Assembly: GCA_035906235.1 (NCBI GenBank)
Contig: JAMIFN010000057.1
Coordinates: 1-37,575, forward strand
Source of the DNA: JAMIFN01 sp035906235
Lineage (GTDB): Bacteria > Pseudomonadota > Gammaproteobacteria > Burkholderiales > Burkholderiaceae_C
DNA: 37,575 bases
Direction of reading: 5' to 3'
Positions 6,354-14,363 of the stretch are shown here, in pieces (positions within the stretch are counted from its first letter, which is position 1; each line of letters starts with the position of its first letter). Both the position numbers and the translations under genes were made by a program. The notes under the pieces were generated by a model, which ran no database searches, was not told the DNA's origin, and saw only the letters and a program-made list of their open reading frames with translations.

Positions 6354-7763
6354 TTCGATTTTTGCTTTGTCAGCAGCCGCATGGCTGCGCGGAAAAGTGG
6401 CCTGTATGCAGGTGCCGGCGCCAATTTGCGAGCGCACATGAAACTTGCCCGCCAGCGCCTCCACGCGGTGCAACATGCCAGGCAGGCCGTGGCTTTTGTG
6501 CAGGGCTTCTTGCGCGTCAAAACCTAGGCCGTCGTCTTCGATGCGCAAATCAATATGCTGCGCCTGCGCTTGCAGGGTGATGCACACGCGCTTGGCCTGC
6601 GCGTGTTTGGCGATGTTGTTCAGGCTTTCTTGCACCAAGCGGAAGATGGCCAAATTGGTACTGCTATCGCAGGGCGGGGCATCAAGCAAGAGCTCGGTCT
6701 GGATGCCGGTGCGGCGCTCAAACTCTTGCGCTTGAATCTCGAGCGTGGCATCTAAGCCCAAGTGGCTGAGCGAGGACGGCAGCAGGTCTTCGGTAATGCG
6801 GCGCTTGAAGGCGGCGCAGGCATTGAGGGATTCGTTCAAATGGTCTAAGCGCTCTTGCACGGCCTCATTTCCGGGGGTGGCAGGCACGCGGCTGCGCACG
6901 CGTGCGAGATCGAGCTTGGCGGCGGTCAAGAGCGCGCCCATTTCGTCGTGCAGCTCACGCGCGAGGCGCGCGCGTTCGTCTTCTTGCACATTCAAGAGGT
7001 GGTTGGCCAGCTCGGTCATGCGTTTGGTACGGTCGCGCACGGCTACTTCGAGCAGGTCGCGCTCGGCGGCCAATTCAGCGCGTTGCTGGGCTTGCATTTG
7101 GCTGGCGGCTTTTTGCTGGCGCAGCAGCAAATACAAGGCCAATAAAGCGGCTAAGGCCACCAAGGTGATGGCTAGGCGCGAGAAGGCCACGCTGGTGTGG
7201 ATGTTTTTGGTCGCCGCTTCGATTTGTTTGCGGTTGTCCTGGCTCAGCAGCTCGAGGGCGTGGCGGATGTCATCCATGCTCTCTTGCCCGACATCGGTGT
7301 TGATGGTGGCCAGCCAATTGCCCTGATCAGGTGCGGCGCGGCGCAGTTTGACGGCCACTTCCATCTCAGCCATGCGACGCTGTACCGAGGCCGAGAGCTT
7401 GGAGAAATTGCTTTGCGCCGCGCTGTTTTGGCTGTAATAGCCGCGCACTTTTTCGAGCGCAGCCTCCATCGCTGCGCTGGCTTCGGTATAGGGTTGCAAA
7501 TACACCGCGCGCCCGGTGAGTAAAAAGCCGCGCTGGCTGGCCTCGGCATTGAGCACCAGCTGGCGCACTTTGTCTAAAGCGCGGCGCTGCTCATCGAGCT
7601 GCTTGACTGTGCCTAGCGCTTGGCGGGTTTGTTGGTAGCCGTATTCATTAATGCCGATGAGCATGATGGCGGCCAAGACCGCCAAATAAAAGAAGACGGG
7701 GAGCTGGCGCAAAAAAGCCCAGTAAATGGGCAGTTTGGCTTGTAGAAAACGGCGGATACGCAT
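6351..7763 (-). CDS. CHASE3-domain sensor histidine kinase, NarL/HisKA_3 class
   Basis: 470-residue inner-membrane kinase. TM1 spans about residues 22-38. A periplasmic CHASE3 domain follows (AEASQRGFLLTGRAVYLQPY, residues 74-92, is its hallmark). TM2 is about 197-215. Next comes a coiled linker, then the HisKA_3 dimerisation helix with phospho-acceptor His272 in RARLARELHDEMGALL. The C-terminal HATPase has the N box VQESLNNIAKHAQA, the G1 motif EDDGLGFD and HGLPGMLHRVEALAG. The signal is unknown; CHASE3 is an extracytoplasmic sensor domain without a fixed ligand. It is divergent from the LuxR-type regulator at 7851 (87-base shared region), its probable partner. Its stop codon is the first TAA of a dispersed repeat copy. 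Confidence 0.92.
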   Translation of the reverse strand: MRIRRFLQAKLPIYWAFLRQLPVFFYLAVLAAIMLIGINEYGYQQTRQALGTVKQLDEQRRALDKVRQLVLNAEASQRGFLLTGRAVYLQPYTEASAAMEAALEKVRGYYSQNSAAQSNFSKLSASVQRRMAEMEVAVKLRRAAPDQGNWLATINTDVGQESMDDIRHALELLSQDNRKQIEAATKNIHTSVAFSRLAITLVALAALLALYLLLRQQKAASQMQAQQRAELAAERDLLEVAVRDRTKRMTELANHLLNVQEDERARLARELHDEMGALLTAAKLDLARVRSRVPATPGNEAVQERLDHLNESLNACAAFKRRITEDLLPSSLSHLGLDATLEIQAQEFERRTGIQTELLLDAPPCDSSTNLAIFRLVQESLNNIAKHAQAKRVCITLQAQAQHIDLRIEDDGLGFDAQEALHKSHGLPGMLHRVEALAGKFHVRSQIGAGTCIQATFPRSHAAADKAKIE

Positions 7764-7850
7764 GAAAAACGCCCAAGAAATGGCCGATCTGGCGCGAATG
7801 GGAGTGGGAACTTTACTACACTAGCAGCTCATAGCTTTTGGAGTGCGCAA

Positions 7851-8492
7851 TTGGCAGAGAGTATCCGCGTTGGACTTGTTGATGATCATGCCATCGTGCG
7901 GGCGGGGCTGCGCCAATTTTTTGCGGATCTGGGCGACATCGAAGTTGCTGGCGAAGCCGATAGCGGACGCGCCGCGATTGATTTGGTGCGCGAGTGCGCC
8001 ATGGATGTTTTGCTGATGGATTTGTCCATGCCAGGGCAAACGGGCTTGGATGCGCTGGCCATGATTCGCGCCAAAGCGCCCGATTTAAAAGTGCTGATTT
8101 TGAGCAGCTACCCCGAAGAGCATTACGCCCAGCACCTGCTGCGTTTGGGGGCCATGGGGTATTTAAACAAACAATGCGAGCCTGATGAGATTGCCGCAGC
8201 GATACGGATGGTGGCACATGGCGAAACCTATTTGTCGGCCAAGATGCAGGCTGCGCAGGCGCAGCATAAATCGCAAGACGAGCAGCGCCCGGCGCATGAG
8301 TTGCTGTCTGAGCGCGAGTTTCAGGTGTTTTTGCGCTTGGCCAAAGGGCAGGGTGTGAGCCAAATTGGCGAGGATTTGTCGCTGAGCGTGAAAACCGTCA
8401 GCACCTACCGTACCCGTCTGCTCGAGAAAATGCAGCTGAGCAGCAACAGCGATCTGACCTATTACGCGCTAAAAAATCAGCTGCTCGATTAA
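7851..8492 (+). CDS. LuxR/NarL-family response regulator
   Basis: 213-residue two-domain regulator. The receiver covers about residues 1-120 with the acidic pair Asp11/Asp12 (LVDDH), phospho-acceptor Asp57 (LLMDLSMPG), Ser85 and Lys107 (GYLNKQ). The DNA-binding LuxR HTH is in the C-terminal part (LSEREFQVFLRLAKGQGVSQ, then SVKTVSTYRTRLLEKM). The start is TTG at 7851, set by GGAG seven bases upstream. An ATG start is not available before the conserved SIRVGLVDDH. It is divergent from the CHASE3 kinase and converges with the single-domain receiver, whose stop it overlaps by 4 bases. All receiver switch residues are intact, so it should be phosphorylated normally. Confidence 0.93.
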   Translation: MAESIRVGLVDDHAIVRAGLRQFFADLGDIEVAGEADSGRAAIDLVRECAMDVLLMDLSMPGQTGLDALAMIRAKAPDLKVLILSSYPEEHYAQHLLRLGAMGYLNKQCEPDEIAAAIRMVAHGETYLSAKMQAAQAQHKSQDEQRPAHELLSEREFQVFLRLAKGQGVSQIGEDLSLSVKTVSTYRTRLLEKMQLSSNSDLTYYALKNQLLD

Positions 8493-8878
8493 GGGCTGTT
8501 GTGCGCGGGGGCACTGTGCCTGCGGATGAAATCGGTAAAGCGGTCGATTTCTTGGGTTTTATCAAACACCGCGTGTGCGCCTAGGCGCAGGCATTGCTGG
8601 CGAATTTCTTGCCCGGCGTAGTTGGACAACACCAACATTTTCTTCAGGGGCTGCATACGGCCAATGTTGGCCAAGACGCCCAAGCCCGTGCCGGCTTTGA
8701 GGAATAAATCCACCACCACCCAATCCCAAGCGTGGCTATGGGTGTTGAGCCAGTCCACGGCCTCGGGTTCGCTGGCGCTATGGCCCATCAGCTCTGCGCC
8801 CGGAATTTCGCGCAGGGTTTCTTGCAGATTTTCCAAAATCAGTGGATTGTCTTCCACCAAATACAGCCTCATCCCCAT
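8489..8878 (-). CDS. Single-domain response regulator (lone receiver)
   Basis: 129-residue protein that is one receiver domain and nothing else. Glu9/Asp10 (LVEDNP), phospho-acceptor Asp57 (WVVVDLFLK), Ser85 (VLSNY) and Lys107 (VFDKT) are all in place. With no output domain it probably acts as a phosphate sink, a relay, or through protein-protein contact. Its closeness to the kinase/LuxR pair suggests that it shares His272 of the kinase with the regulator at 7851. It converges on that regulator with a 4-base overlap, so antisense interference between the two transcripts is possible. The start could be the ATG at 8878 or two codons later. Confidence 0.88.
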   Translation of the reverse strand: MGMRLYLVEDNPLILENLQETLREIPGAELMGHSASEPEAVDWLNTHSHAWDWVVVDLFLKAGTGLGVLANIGRMQPLKKMLVLSNYAGQEIRQQCLRLGAHAVFDKTQEIDRFTDFIRRHSAPAHNSP

Positions 8879-9035
8879 GGTCTCGCCCTTTTTTATAGAT
8901 GCCCTTAGCCGCCAACAAAAACGCCTTCACTTTGGCGCTTGGCAGAGCCTGCCGTGCAGCGTTTATGTGGCTCGTGCAGCGAGTATTGTTATGTGCTTTT
9001 GTGTCAAAACGAGGGCAGGGCTTGTAGGAATTGGC

Positions 9036-9392
9036 CTAAAAAAGCTCGCGCACTTGCGGCGGCAATTGCCCCTGAAGCGCTTGCAAGCTTAAGCGGCGCA
9101 AGCCCGGGCTAAGCACCACCAAAGCCCCCAAGGCGCTGGCTGCGCCTAGGCTCAACCAAGGGTGCTGGCGCACCGCGTCTTGCGCCAAGGGGCTGATTTG
9201 TTCGTAGCTTTGCTTGAGCGGGTGCTGGCTCCAGGCCTGTCCGGCGCCAACTGCGCCTAGGGCAGCCAAGGCTTGCAAAGGTGCAGTCGCTGCAAAATTG
9301 CTAGCTAGTGGGGCAGGTTTTTCGGCCTGAATCGGCTTTTTTTCGTTTAAAAAATCGCAGATGGCTTGGCGGCTGCTGGCAATATCGCTCAT
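9036..9392 (-). CDS. Small membrane protein, third gene of a yqjD-yqjE-like operon
   Basis: 118-residue protein of unrecognised family. The N-terminal half is polar and Ala/Pro-rich (KKPIQAEKPAPLASN), followed by a weakly hydrophobic stretch (TAPLQALAALGAVGAG) and one clear membrane segment, PWLSLGAASALGALVVL, near residues 78-94. The C-terminus, SLQALQGQLPPQVRELF, looks amphipathic. It starts five bases after the yqjE-like gene, the place occupied by yqjK in E. coli; I infer an analogous role, not homology. The codons for PIQAEKPAPLA coincide with a diverged antisense copy of the dispersed repeat (9302-9335). Confidence 0.75.
   Translation of the reverse strand: MSDIASSRQAICDFLNEKKPIQAEKPAPLASNFAATAPLQALAALGAVGAGQAWSQHPLKQSYEQISPLAQDAVRQHPWLSLGAASALGALVVLSPGLRRLSLQALQGQLPPQVRELF
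9302..9335 (+). repeat. Dispersed repeat, diverged copy K inside a gene
   Basis: TAGCTAGTGGGGCAGGTTTT then TCGGCCTGAATCGG, on the plus strand. It shares TAGCT and GGCAGGTTTT-T-CGGCCT with the family and is closest to copy G. It lies inside the coding region at 9036-9392 (antisense to it). Confidence 0.55.
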
Positions 9393-9397
9393 GGGTT

Positions 9398-9793
9398 TTA
9401 CATCTCTTTAGGTTTTTTTTGTGCCAAGTCGCGCAATACCGCAAAGTCCGCTTGCAGCTGCTGTTTGATTTGGCTTGCTTGCCCACGCGCTTGCAACTGG
9501 CGCAGAAAATAGGCCAGCAATAGGGCCGCAACAAGCAGCAGACCCGCTGGCAGTGCATAGAGCCAAACGGGTTGCGCAATGGCCACCAAGGCCAAGTCCA
9601 GCATGGCTGCAAAAGCCAGCAAGGCCAAAGCCAAGGCCAGCAAAAAGGCACTGATCAGTAAGCCCAGCAGGCTGAGCCCCAAGCCTTGTTTAAAGCTGTC
9701 GTATTCACGGCTGGCTTGTTCGGCATAGGCCTCAATGTGGCCCAGCACCAAATCGGGGCGGCGAAAGAAGAGTTGGGCGAGTTTTCCCCACAT
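9398..9793 (-). CDS. yqjE: YqjE-like phage-holin-superfamily membrane protein
   Basis: 131-residue inner-membrane protein of the Phage_holin_3_6/YqjE type, with two long hydrophobic segments (LGLSLLGLLISAFLLALALA and, after a short loop, LYALPAGLLLVAALLLAYFL) between amphipathic ends. The N-terminal helix (HIEAYAEQASREYDSF) is typical of the family. The frame is open further upstream, but the ATG at 9793 has an AAGGAAG Shine-Dalgarno and the family start MWGKLAQLFFRRP. It is 22 bases downstream of the DUF883 gene. E. coli yqjD-yqjE-yqjK has the same order. Despite the name, these proteins are not phage lysis genes; their function is poorly known. Confidence 0.82.
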   Translation of the reverse strand: MWGKLAQLFFRRPDLVLGHIEAYAEQASREYDSFKQGLGLSLLGLLISAFLLALALALLAFAAMLDLALVAIAQPVWLYALPAGLLLVAALLLAYFLRQLQARGQASQIKQQLQADFAVLRDLAQKKPKEM

Positions 9794-9815
9794 ACGGCAG
9801 CTTCCTTGAATCGCC

Positions 9816-10208
9816 TTAGTCGCGGCGGCGGCTACCGGCGGCCAGCAACACCAAGCTGGCAACGACCGCACCTATGCCGGCGGCTATGGCCACGGCTTGC
9901 AGGGGTTTTTCCTGCACATAGGTTTCAGCCTGATCGCGGTAATGGCTGGCTTTCTCGCGTGCCAAATCGCGGTATTCCTGCGCTTTGGCGGCGCCTTGGT
10001 GCAGGTAATCGCTGCCGCGATCGGCCATGCTGTCGAGCGCAGAGCGGGTTTTGTCGCTGGCGCTGGCATAAGCTTCGCTGGCTTTTTCGCCCAAGCGCAC
10101 GCTGCCATCCACGGTTTTATCGATGGCGCGGGTGGTGGCCTGCGCGGCACTATCGACCAAGCCATGCGCGGTTTCTTTGATGTGTTCGGGGTTGGGTTTA
10201 GAGAACAT
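9816..10208 (-). CDS. yqjD: DUF883 family protein, YqjD/ElaB-like
   Basis: 130-residue protein: a long amphipathic helical region (ETAHGLVDSAAQATTRAI through EYRDLAREKASHYRDQAE) and a C-terminal membrane anchor, AVAIAAGIGAVVASLVLLAA, followed by basic GSRRRD. This is the DUF883 layout. E. coli YqjD and ElaB are stationary-phase inner-membrane proteins that bind ribosomes. The frame extends to 10250, but the ATG at 10208 is preceded by AAAGGG and begins the conserved part, so it was chosen. It is the first gene of the three-gene minus-strand operon. Confidence 0.87.
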   Translation of the reverse strand: MFSKPNPEHIKETAHGLVDSAAQATTRAIDKTVDGSVRLGEKASEAYASASDKTRSALDSMADRGSDYLHQGAAKAQEYRDLAREKASHYRDQAETYVQEKPLQAVAIAAGIGAVVASLVLLAAGSRRRD

Positions 10209-10310
10209 GATGCTAGCCCTTTCAGGAAAAAAATTTGAGGGAAAAATCAAAACCTGTCTCTATCATAAGCAGGAAGCCCGAGTTTGTGAACCACGGATTC
10301 ACGCATTCTT

Positions 10311-10339
10311 TTGACACTGCGCAGCACTTCTACAATATA
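10311..10339 (+). promoter_or_regulatory. Sigma70-type promoter for the pseudouridine synthase gene
   Basis: Perfect -35 TTGACA at 10311-10316 and AATATA at 10334-10339 with a 17-base spacer (TACAAT at 10331 is an alternative -10). The predicted start of transcription falls at about 10343-10346, on or next to the ATG at 10346, so the mRNA may be leaderless. Confidence 0.55.
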
Positions 10340-10345
10340 GGCTTT

Positions 10346-11107
10346 ATGAAAATGCTTGCTCTTGCCGATCTCCTCTATAGCCAAGGCTTTGGCACCCGCC
10401 GCGTGTGCGCGGGTTTGGTTCAACAGGGCTGGGTGCAGGTGGCTGGGCAAACCATCACCGATGCAGCCGCGCCCATTGCGGCCGAAGATGGCTTGGCCTT
10501 TTCTGTGCAGGGGCAAGACTGGCGCTATTACGAGAGCGCGGTGATTGTGCTGAACAAACCTGCCGGGCATGAATGCTCGCAAAAGCCCTCGGCCTGGCCT
10601 TCGGTTTACAGCCTGTTGCCCATGCCGCTGCGCATGCGCCCGGGCAAAACCAAGCAAATTGGCGTGCAAGCTGTGGGGCGCCTAGATCAAGACACCACAG
10701 GGCTGCTGATTCTGACCGATAGCGGCCAGCTGCTGCACCGCATGGCCGCGCCCAAACACCATGTGCCTAAGATTTATCAGGTGCAGTGCAAACACCCCAT
10801 TAGCAGCGCACAAATCGACAAACTTTTAGCAGGCGTGGTGCTAGACGACGACCCCAAACCCGTGCGCGCCAGCGCTTGTGTTTTGACTGGTGAGTGCAGC
10901 CTTGACCTCACGCTGGAACAAGGCAAATACCACCAGGTCAAACGCATGTTGGCGGCCGTAGGCAACCGTGTGGAAGCGTTGCACCGTAGCCAGATGGGGC
11001 AATTGCAGCTGGCCGCCGATTTGTCGCCGGGGCAATGGCGCTGGCTTGATGCCGCTGAGCTGGCAGCTCTGCAAAGTAAAGAAGTTGCCCCTAAGCTTGC
11101 AAGTTAA
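10346..11107 (+). CDS. rsuA: RsuA-family pseudouridine synthase (rRNA)
   Basis: 253-residue enzyme that isomerises uridine to pseudouridine. A short S4-like N-terminal segment (LADLLYSQGFGTRRVCAGLV) is followed by the catalytic domain with motif GRLDQDTTGLLILTDSG, Asp114 being the catalytic residue. The KIYQVQ and YHQVKRMLAAVGNRV motifs are typical of the RsuA/RluB/E/F group. RsuA acts on U516 of 16S rRNA; that exact target is inferred from overall similarity and the degenerate S4 domain. The frame is open from 10235, but family members begin near the ATG at 10346 (or 10352). No Shine-Dalgarno is seen and a strong promoter ends just before the ATG. It is divergent from yqjD. Confidence 0.88.
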   Translation: MKMLALADLLYSQGFGTRRVCAGLVQQGWVQVAGQTITDAAAPIAAEDGLAFSVQGQDWRYYESAVIVLNKPAGHECSQKPSAWPSVYSLLPMPLRMRPGKTKQIGVQAVGRLDQDTTGLLILTDSGQLLHRMAAPKHHVPKIYQVQCKHPISSAQIDKLLAGVVLDDDPKPVRASACVLTGECSLDLTLEQGKYHQVKRMLAAVGNRVEALHRSQMGQLQLAADLSPGQWRWLDAAELAALQSKEVAPKLAS

Positions 11108-11135
11108 GCCCTATAAGATTTTCAGTATGATTTTT

Positions 11136-11181
11136 GGCTTTTAAGCCGTAAAACCTGCCTGAGCAGCTCACTTTTTAATAG
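11136..11181 (-). repeat. Dispersed repeat, copy D
   Basis: Minus strand: GTGAGCTGCTCAGGCAGGTT then TTACGGCTTAAAAGCC. GGCT-TAAA-AGCC forms a short hairpin. It lies between two plus-strand genes (rsuA and trpB), so it is antisense to both, and ends 13 bases before trpB. Confidence 0.88.
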
Positions 11182-11194
11182 TAATTACTCTGTC

Positions 11195-12421
11195 ATGAAC
11201 GATTTGCCCAACTACCACTACCCCGATGCCAAAGGGCACTTTGGCCCCTATGGCGGCAGTTTTGCCAGCGAAACCCTGACACAGGCCATCGCCGAGCTGC
11301 GCGAGGCCTATGCGCATTACCAAAACGACGCAGAATTTGTGGCGGAGTTTGAGCGCGAGCTGAAACACTTTGTCGGCCGCCCATCGCCCGTTTACCACGC
11401 CCAGCGCATGAGCGATGACCTAGGCGGGGCGCAAATCTACCTCAAACGCGAAGACCTCAACCACACCGGCGCGCACAAAATCAACAACACCGTAGGCCAG
11501 GCTTTGCTGGCTAAACGCCTAGGTAAAAAACGCATCATTGCCGAAACGGGGGCAGGGCAGCACGGCGTGGCTACCGCCACCGTGTGCGCGCGTTATGGCA
11601 TGGAGTGTGTGGTGTATATGGGCAGCGTCGATGTCGCGCGGCAAGCGCCCAATGTGCTGCGCATGAAGCTTTTAGGCGCCACCGTCGTGCCGGTGGAATC
11701 GGGCAGCAAAACCCTGAAAGACGCACTCAACGATGCCATGCGCGATTGGGTGGCCAATGTGGATAACACCTTCTACATCATCGGCACCGTGGCTGGCCCG
11801 CACCCTTACCCCATGATGGTGCGCGATTTTCAAGCGGTGATTGGGCGTGAATGTTTGGCGCAAATGCCTGAGCATTTGGGCAGCAGCATCGGCCAAAATG
11901 GCCAGCCCGATGCCGTGGTGGCCTGTGTGGGCGGCGGCAGCAATGCCATCGGTATTTTTTATCCCTATCTGGCGCACCCAGAGGTCAAACTCTATGGCGT
12001 AGAAGCGGGTGGCAAGGGCATAGACACGGGCGAACACGCCGCCAGCATCACCATGGGTAGCCCAGGCGTACTGCATGGCAACCGCACCTATTTGCTGCAA
12101 AACGACGACGGCCAAATCATCGAAACCCATTCGGTCAGCGCCGGTTTGGATTACCCAGGCGTGGGGCCTGAGCATGCTTGGCTGCATGACAAAAAACTGG
12201 CTAACTATGTCGTCATTAATGACGACGAAGCGCTGGCAGCTTTTCATTATTTGTGCCGCACCGAAGGCATCATTCCTGCGCTGGAATCCTCGCACGCACT
12301 GGCTTACGGCATGAAGCTGGCCAAAACCATGCGCAAAGATCAGGCCATTTTGATCAATCTCTCAGGCCGTGGCGACAAAGACATGGGCACCATAGCCAGT
12401 TTGATGGATGCTGCTTTATAA
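11195..12421 (+). CDS. trpB: Tryptophan synthase beta subunit TrpB
   Basis: 408-residue PLP enzyme that condenses indole with serine to give tryptophan, working as an alpha2-beta2 complex with TrpA. Conserved segments: GHFGPYGGSFASETL at the N-terminus, LKREDLNHTGAHKINNTVGQ with Schiff-base Lys95, ETGAGQHGVATAT, GGGSNAIG for PLP phosphate binding, and LSGRGDKD near the end. Length is normal. In most betaproteobacteria trpF-trpB-trpA are contiguous. Here neither neighbour is a trp gene: a pseudouridine synthase lies upstream and an antiporter downstream. No Shine-Dalgarno is evident; a repeat copy with an AT-rich edge sits just upstream and may carry the promoter. Confidence 0.96.
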   Translation: MNDLPNYHYPDAKGHFGPYGGSFASETLTQAIAELREAYAHYQNDAEFVAEFERELKHFVGRPSPVYHAQRMSDDLGGAQIYLKREDLNHTGAHKINNTVGQALLAKRLGKKRIIAETGAGQHGVATATVCARYGMECVVYMGSVDVARQAPNVLRMKLLGATVVPVESGSKTLKDALNDAMRDWVANVDNTFYIIGTVAGPHPYPMMVRDFQAVIGRECLAQMPEHLGSSIGQNGQPDAVVACVGGGSNAIGIFYPYLAHPEVKLYGVEAGGKGIDTGEHAASITMGSPGVLHGNRTYLLQNDDGQIIETHSVSAGLDYPGVGPEHAWLHDKKLANYVVINDDEALAAFHYLCRTEGIIPALESSHALAYGMKLAKTMRKDQAILINLSGRGDKDMGTIASLMDAAL

Positions 12422-12474
12422 GCCGGGGGCTTGCGCGCGTTCACCCTGAAAACCAAGCTCGATCACCACGCCAT

Positions 12475-14238
12475 ATGGATCACAACATCTCGCTCATCAC
12501 CACACTAGCTGCAGGCTTTGGTGTGGCCCTGGTGTTGGGATTTTTGGCCGAGCGTCTCAAGATCCCTGCACTAGTCGGTTATTTGCTGGCGGGCATCATC
12601 ATTGGGCCGGGCACCCCCGGCTTTGTTGCCGATGTGCATTTGGCCTCGCAGCTGGCAGAAATAGGGGTCATGCTTTTAATGTTTGGCGTGGGCCTGCATT
12701 TCTCGCTTAAAGACCTTTTGGCCGTGAAACGCATAGCCGTGCCGGGCGCTGTGGTGCAAATGGGCTTGGCTACCGTGTTGGGCATGGCTGTCTCGTGGTG
12801 GTGGGGCTGGCCCTGGGCGCAGGGTTTGATTTTTGGCCTTTCGCTTTCATGCGCCAGCACTGTGGTGCTGCTCAAAGCCCTAGAAAGCCGTGGCGTGCTG
12901 GAAAGCATGAATGGCCGCATAGCCGTGGGCTGGCTGGTTATCGAGGACTTGGCCACGGTCTTAGTGCTGGTTTTGCTGCCGCCGCTAGCTGGTGTTTTAG
13001 GCGCAGAACCGCATGTCGCCGTGGTCGCAGGGCAGGCCAGCGTCAGCGCCGAACCGCTGTGGCTGACCATAGGCAAGACCCTGCTACAAGTCACGGCCTT
13101 TATCGCCATCATGCTGGTGGCAGGGCGTCGCGTCTTGCCTTGGCTGTTATGGCAAATTGCGCGCACGGGATCGCGCGAGCTTTTCGTGCTCTCGGTTATT
13201 ACTGCGGCAATTGGCATTGCTTATGGCGCGGCGCAGCTTTTCAGTGTTTCATTTGCTTTAGGTGCATTTTTTGCCGGCATGATGATGCGCGAATCTGAAT
13301 TCAGCCACCGCGCGGCAGAAGAGTCGCTACCGCTGCGCGATGCTTTTTCAGTGCTGTTTTTCGTCTCAGTGGGCATGCTCTTTGAGCCCGCTATTTTGCT
13401 CGAGCAACCAGCCCATGTCATCAGCGTGGTGGGCATCATCATGGTGGGCAAATCCATAGCCGCACTCGCGATTGTTTTGGCTTTCCGCTATCCGCTAAAT
13501 ACCGCACTGACGGTATCGGCCAGCCTAGCGCAAATCGGTGAGTTTTCATTCATTCTGGCAGGCCTGGGTTTGTCCTTGGGTCTATTGCCAGCAGAAGGCA
13601 TGAGCCTAGTTTTGGCTGCGGCCTTGATCTCGATTGCCTTGAATCCCGTTTTGTTTGCAGCTATTGAGCCACTGCGCCGCTGGATACTGGCGCGCTCAGA
13701 ATTTGCGCGCAAGCTAGAACAACGCAGCGACCCTTATGCTGAACTGCCCATGAGCACTGAACGGAAATACCTACAAGGCCAAGTTGTGCTGGTGGGTTAC
13801 GGCCGTGTTGGTAAACGCATCGCCAGTGCACTTGACGAACGCGGCATACCCTATGTGGTGGCTGAGCAAAATCGCGAAATGGTGGGAAGCCTGCGCAAAC
13901 GCGGTGTGGTCGCGGTATCAGGGAATGCGGCCGACCCCTTGGTGCTTGTGCAAGCCCATATTGCGAGTGCCGCGATGCTGGTAGTGGCCACACCTGATCC
14001 GCTAAATGTGCGGCAAATGGCAGAGACGGCGCGCACCCTTAACCCGGCGATCGAAATCGTTTTGCGCACACATAGTGAAGACGAAGTGGCTCTGTTGCGC
14101 AAAGAAAATATTGGCACGGTCTTTTTCGGGGAGGAAGAGCTCGCCCGAGGCATGACAGGGTATGTGCTCGAACGCTTTGACCCACTGAGCCCAGAGATCG
14201 GTGCTGCCGCTGAGGCGAGGCCGACTGCAACCCATTAA
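12475..14238 (+). CDS. ybaL: YbaL-type CPA2 cation/proton antiporter with RCK domain
   Basis: 587-residue inner-membrane protein. The N-terminal part, to about residue 400, is a Na+/H+ exchanger-type transporter with about 12 membrane segments (VGYLLAGIIIGPGTPGFVAD, EIGVMLLMFGVGLHFSLKDL, ASTVVLLKALESRGVL, GWLVIEDLATVLVLVLLPPL). A cytosolic RCK/TrkA-N Rossmann domain follows (QVVLVGYGRVGKRIASAL) that would bind NAD(H) or another nucleotide and gate transport. The order and motifs match E. coli YbaL more than KefB or KefC. The frame is open from 12253 inside trpB, but family members start at MDHNISLITTLAAGFG, so ATG 12475 was chosen. No clear Shine-Dalgarno is visible. It follows trpB after 53 bases and may share its transcript. 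Confidence 0.9.
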   Translation: MDHNISLITTLAAGFGVALVLGFLAERLKIPALVGYLLAGIIIGPGTPGFVADVHLASQLAEIGVMLLMFGVGLHFSLKDLLAVKRIAVPGAVVQMGLATVLGMAVSWWWGWPWAQGLIFGLSLSCASTVVLLKALESRGVLESMNGRIAVGWLVIEDLATVLVLVLLPPLAGVLGAEPHVAVVAGQASVSAEPLWLTIGKTLLQVTAFIAIMLVAGRRVLPWLLWQIARTGSRELFVLSVITAAIGIAYGAAQLFSVSFALGAFFAGMMMRESEFSHRAAEESLPLRDAFSVLFFVSVGMLFEPAILLEQPAHVISVVGIIMVGKSIAALAIVLAFRYPLNTALTVSASLAQIGEFSFILAGLGLSLGLLPAEGMSLVLAAALISIALNPVLFAAIEPLRRWILARSEFARKLEQRSDPYAELPMSTERKYLQGQVVLVGYGRVGKRIASALDERGIPYVVAEQNREMVGSLRKRGVVAVSGNAADPLVLVQAHIASAAMLVVATPDPLNVRQMAETARTLNPAIEIVLRTHSEDEVALLRKENIGTVFFGEEELARGMTGYVLERFDPLSPEIGAAAEARPTATH

Positions 14239-14363
14239 TTTTTCGTGAGGGTTTTTGAGTCTATCGCCCATCGCGCCCATACTCATATTGGCGTGACAAT
14301 GTGTATTATGTTAATTATTGAATAACAATGAGTGTTCAGGCTCCTGTGCGCGCATTCGTCGGC

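Noticed and set aside
9398..9793. Holin-like gene as evidence of a prophage
   Set aside because: It is in a yqjD-yqjE-type chromosomal operon; no other phage genes are present.
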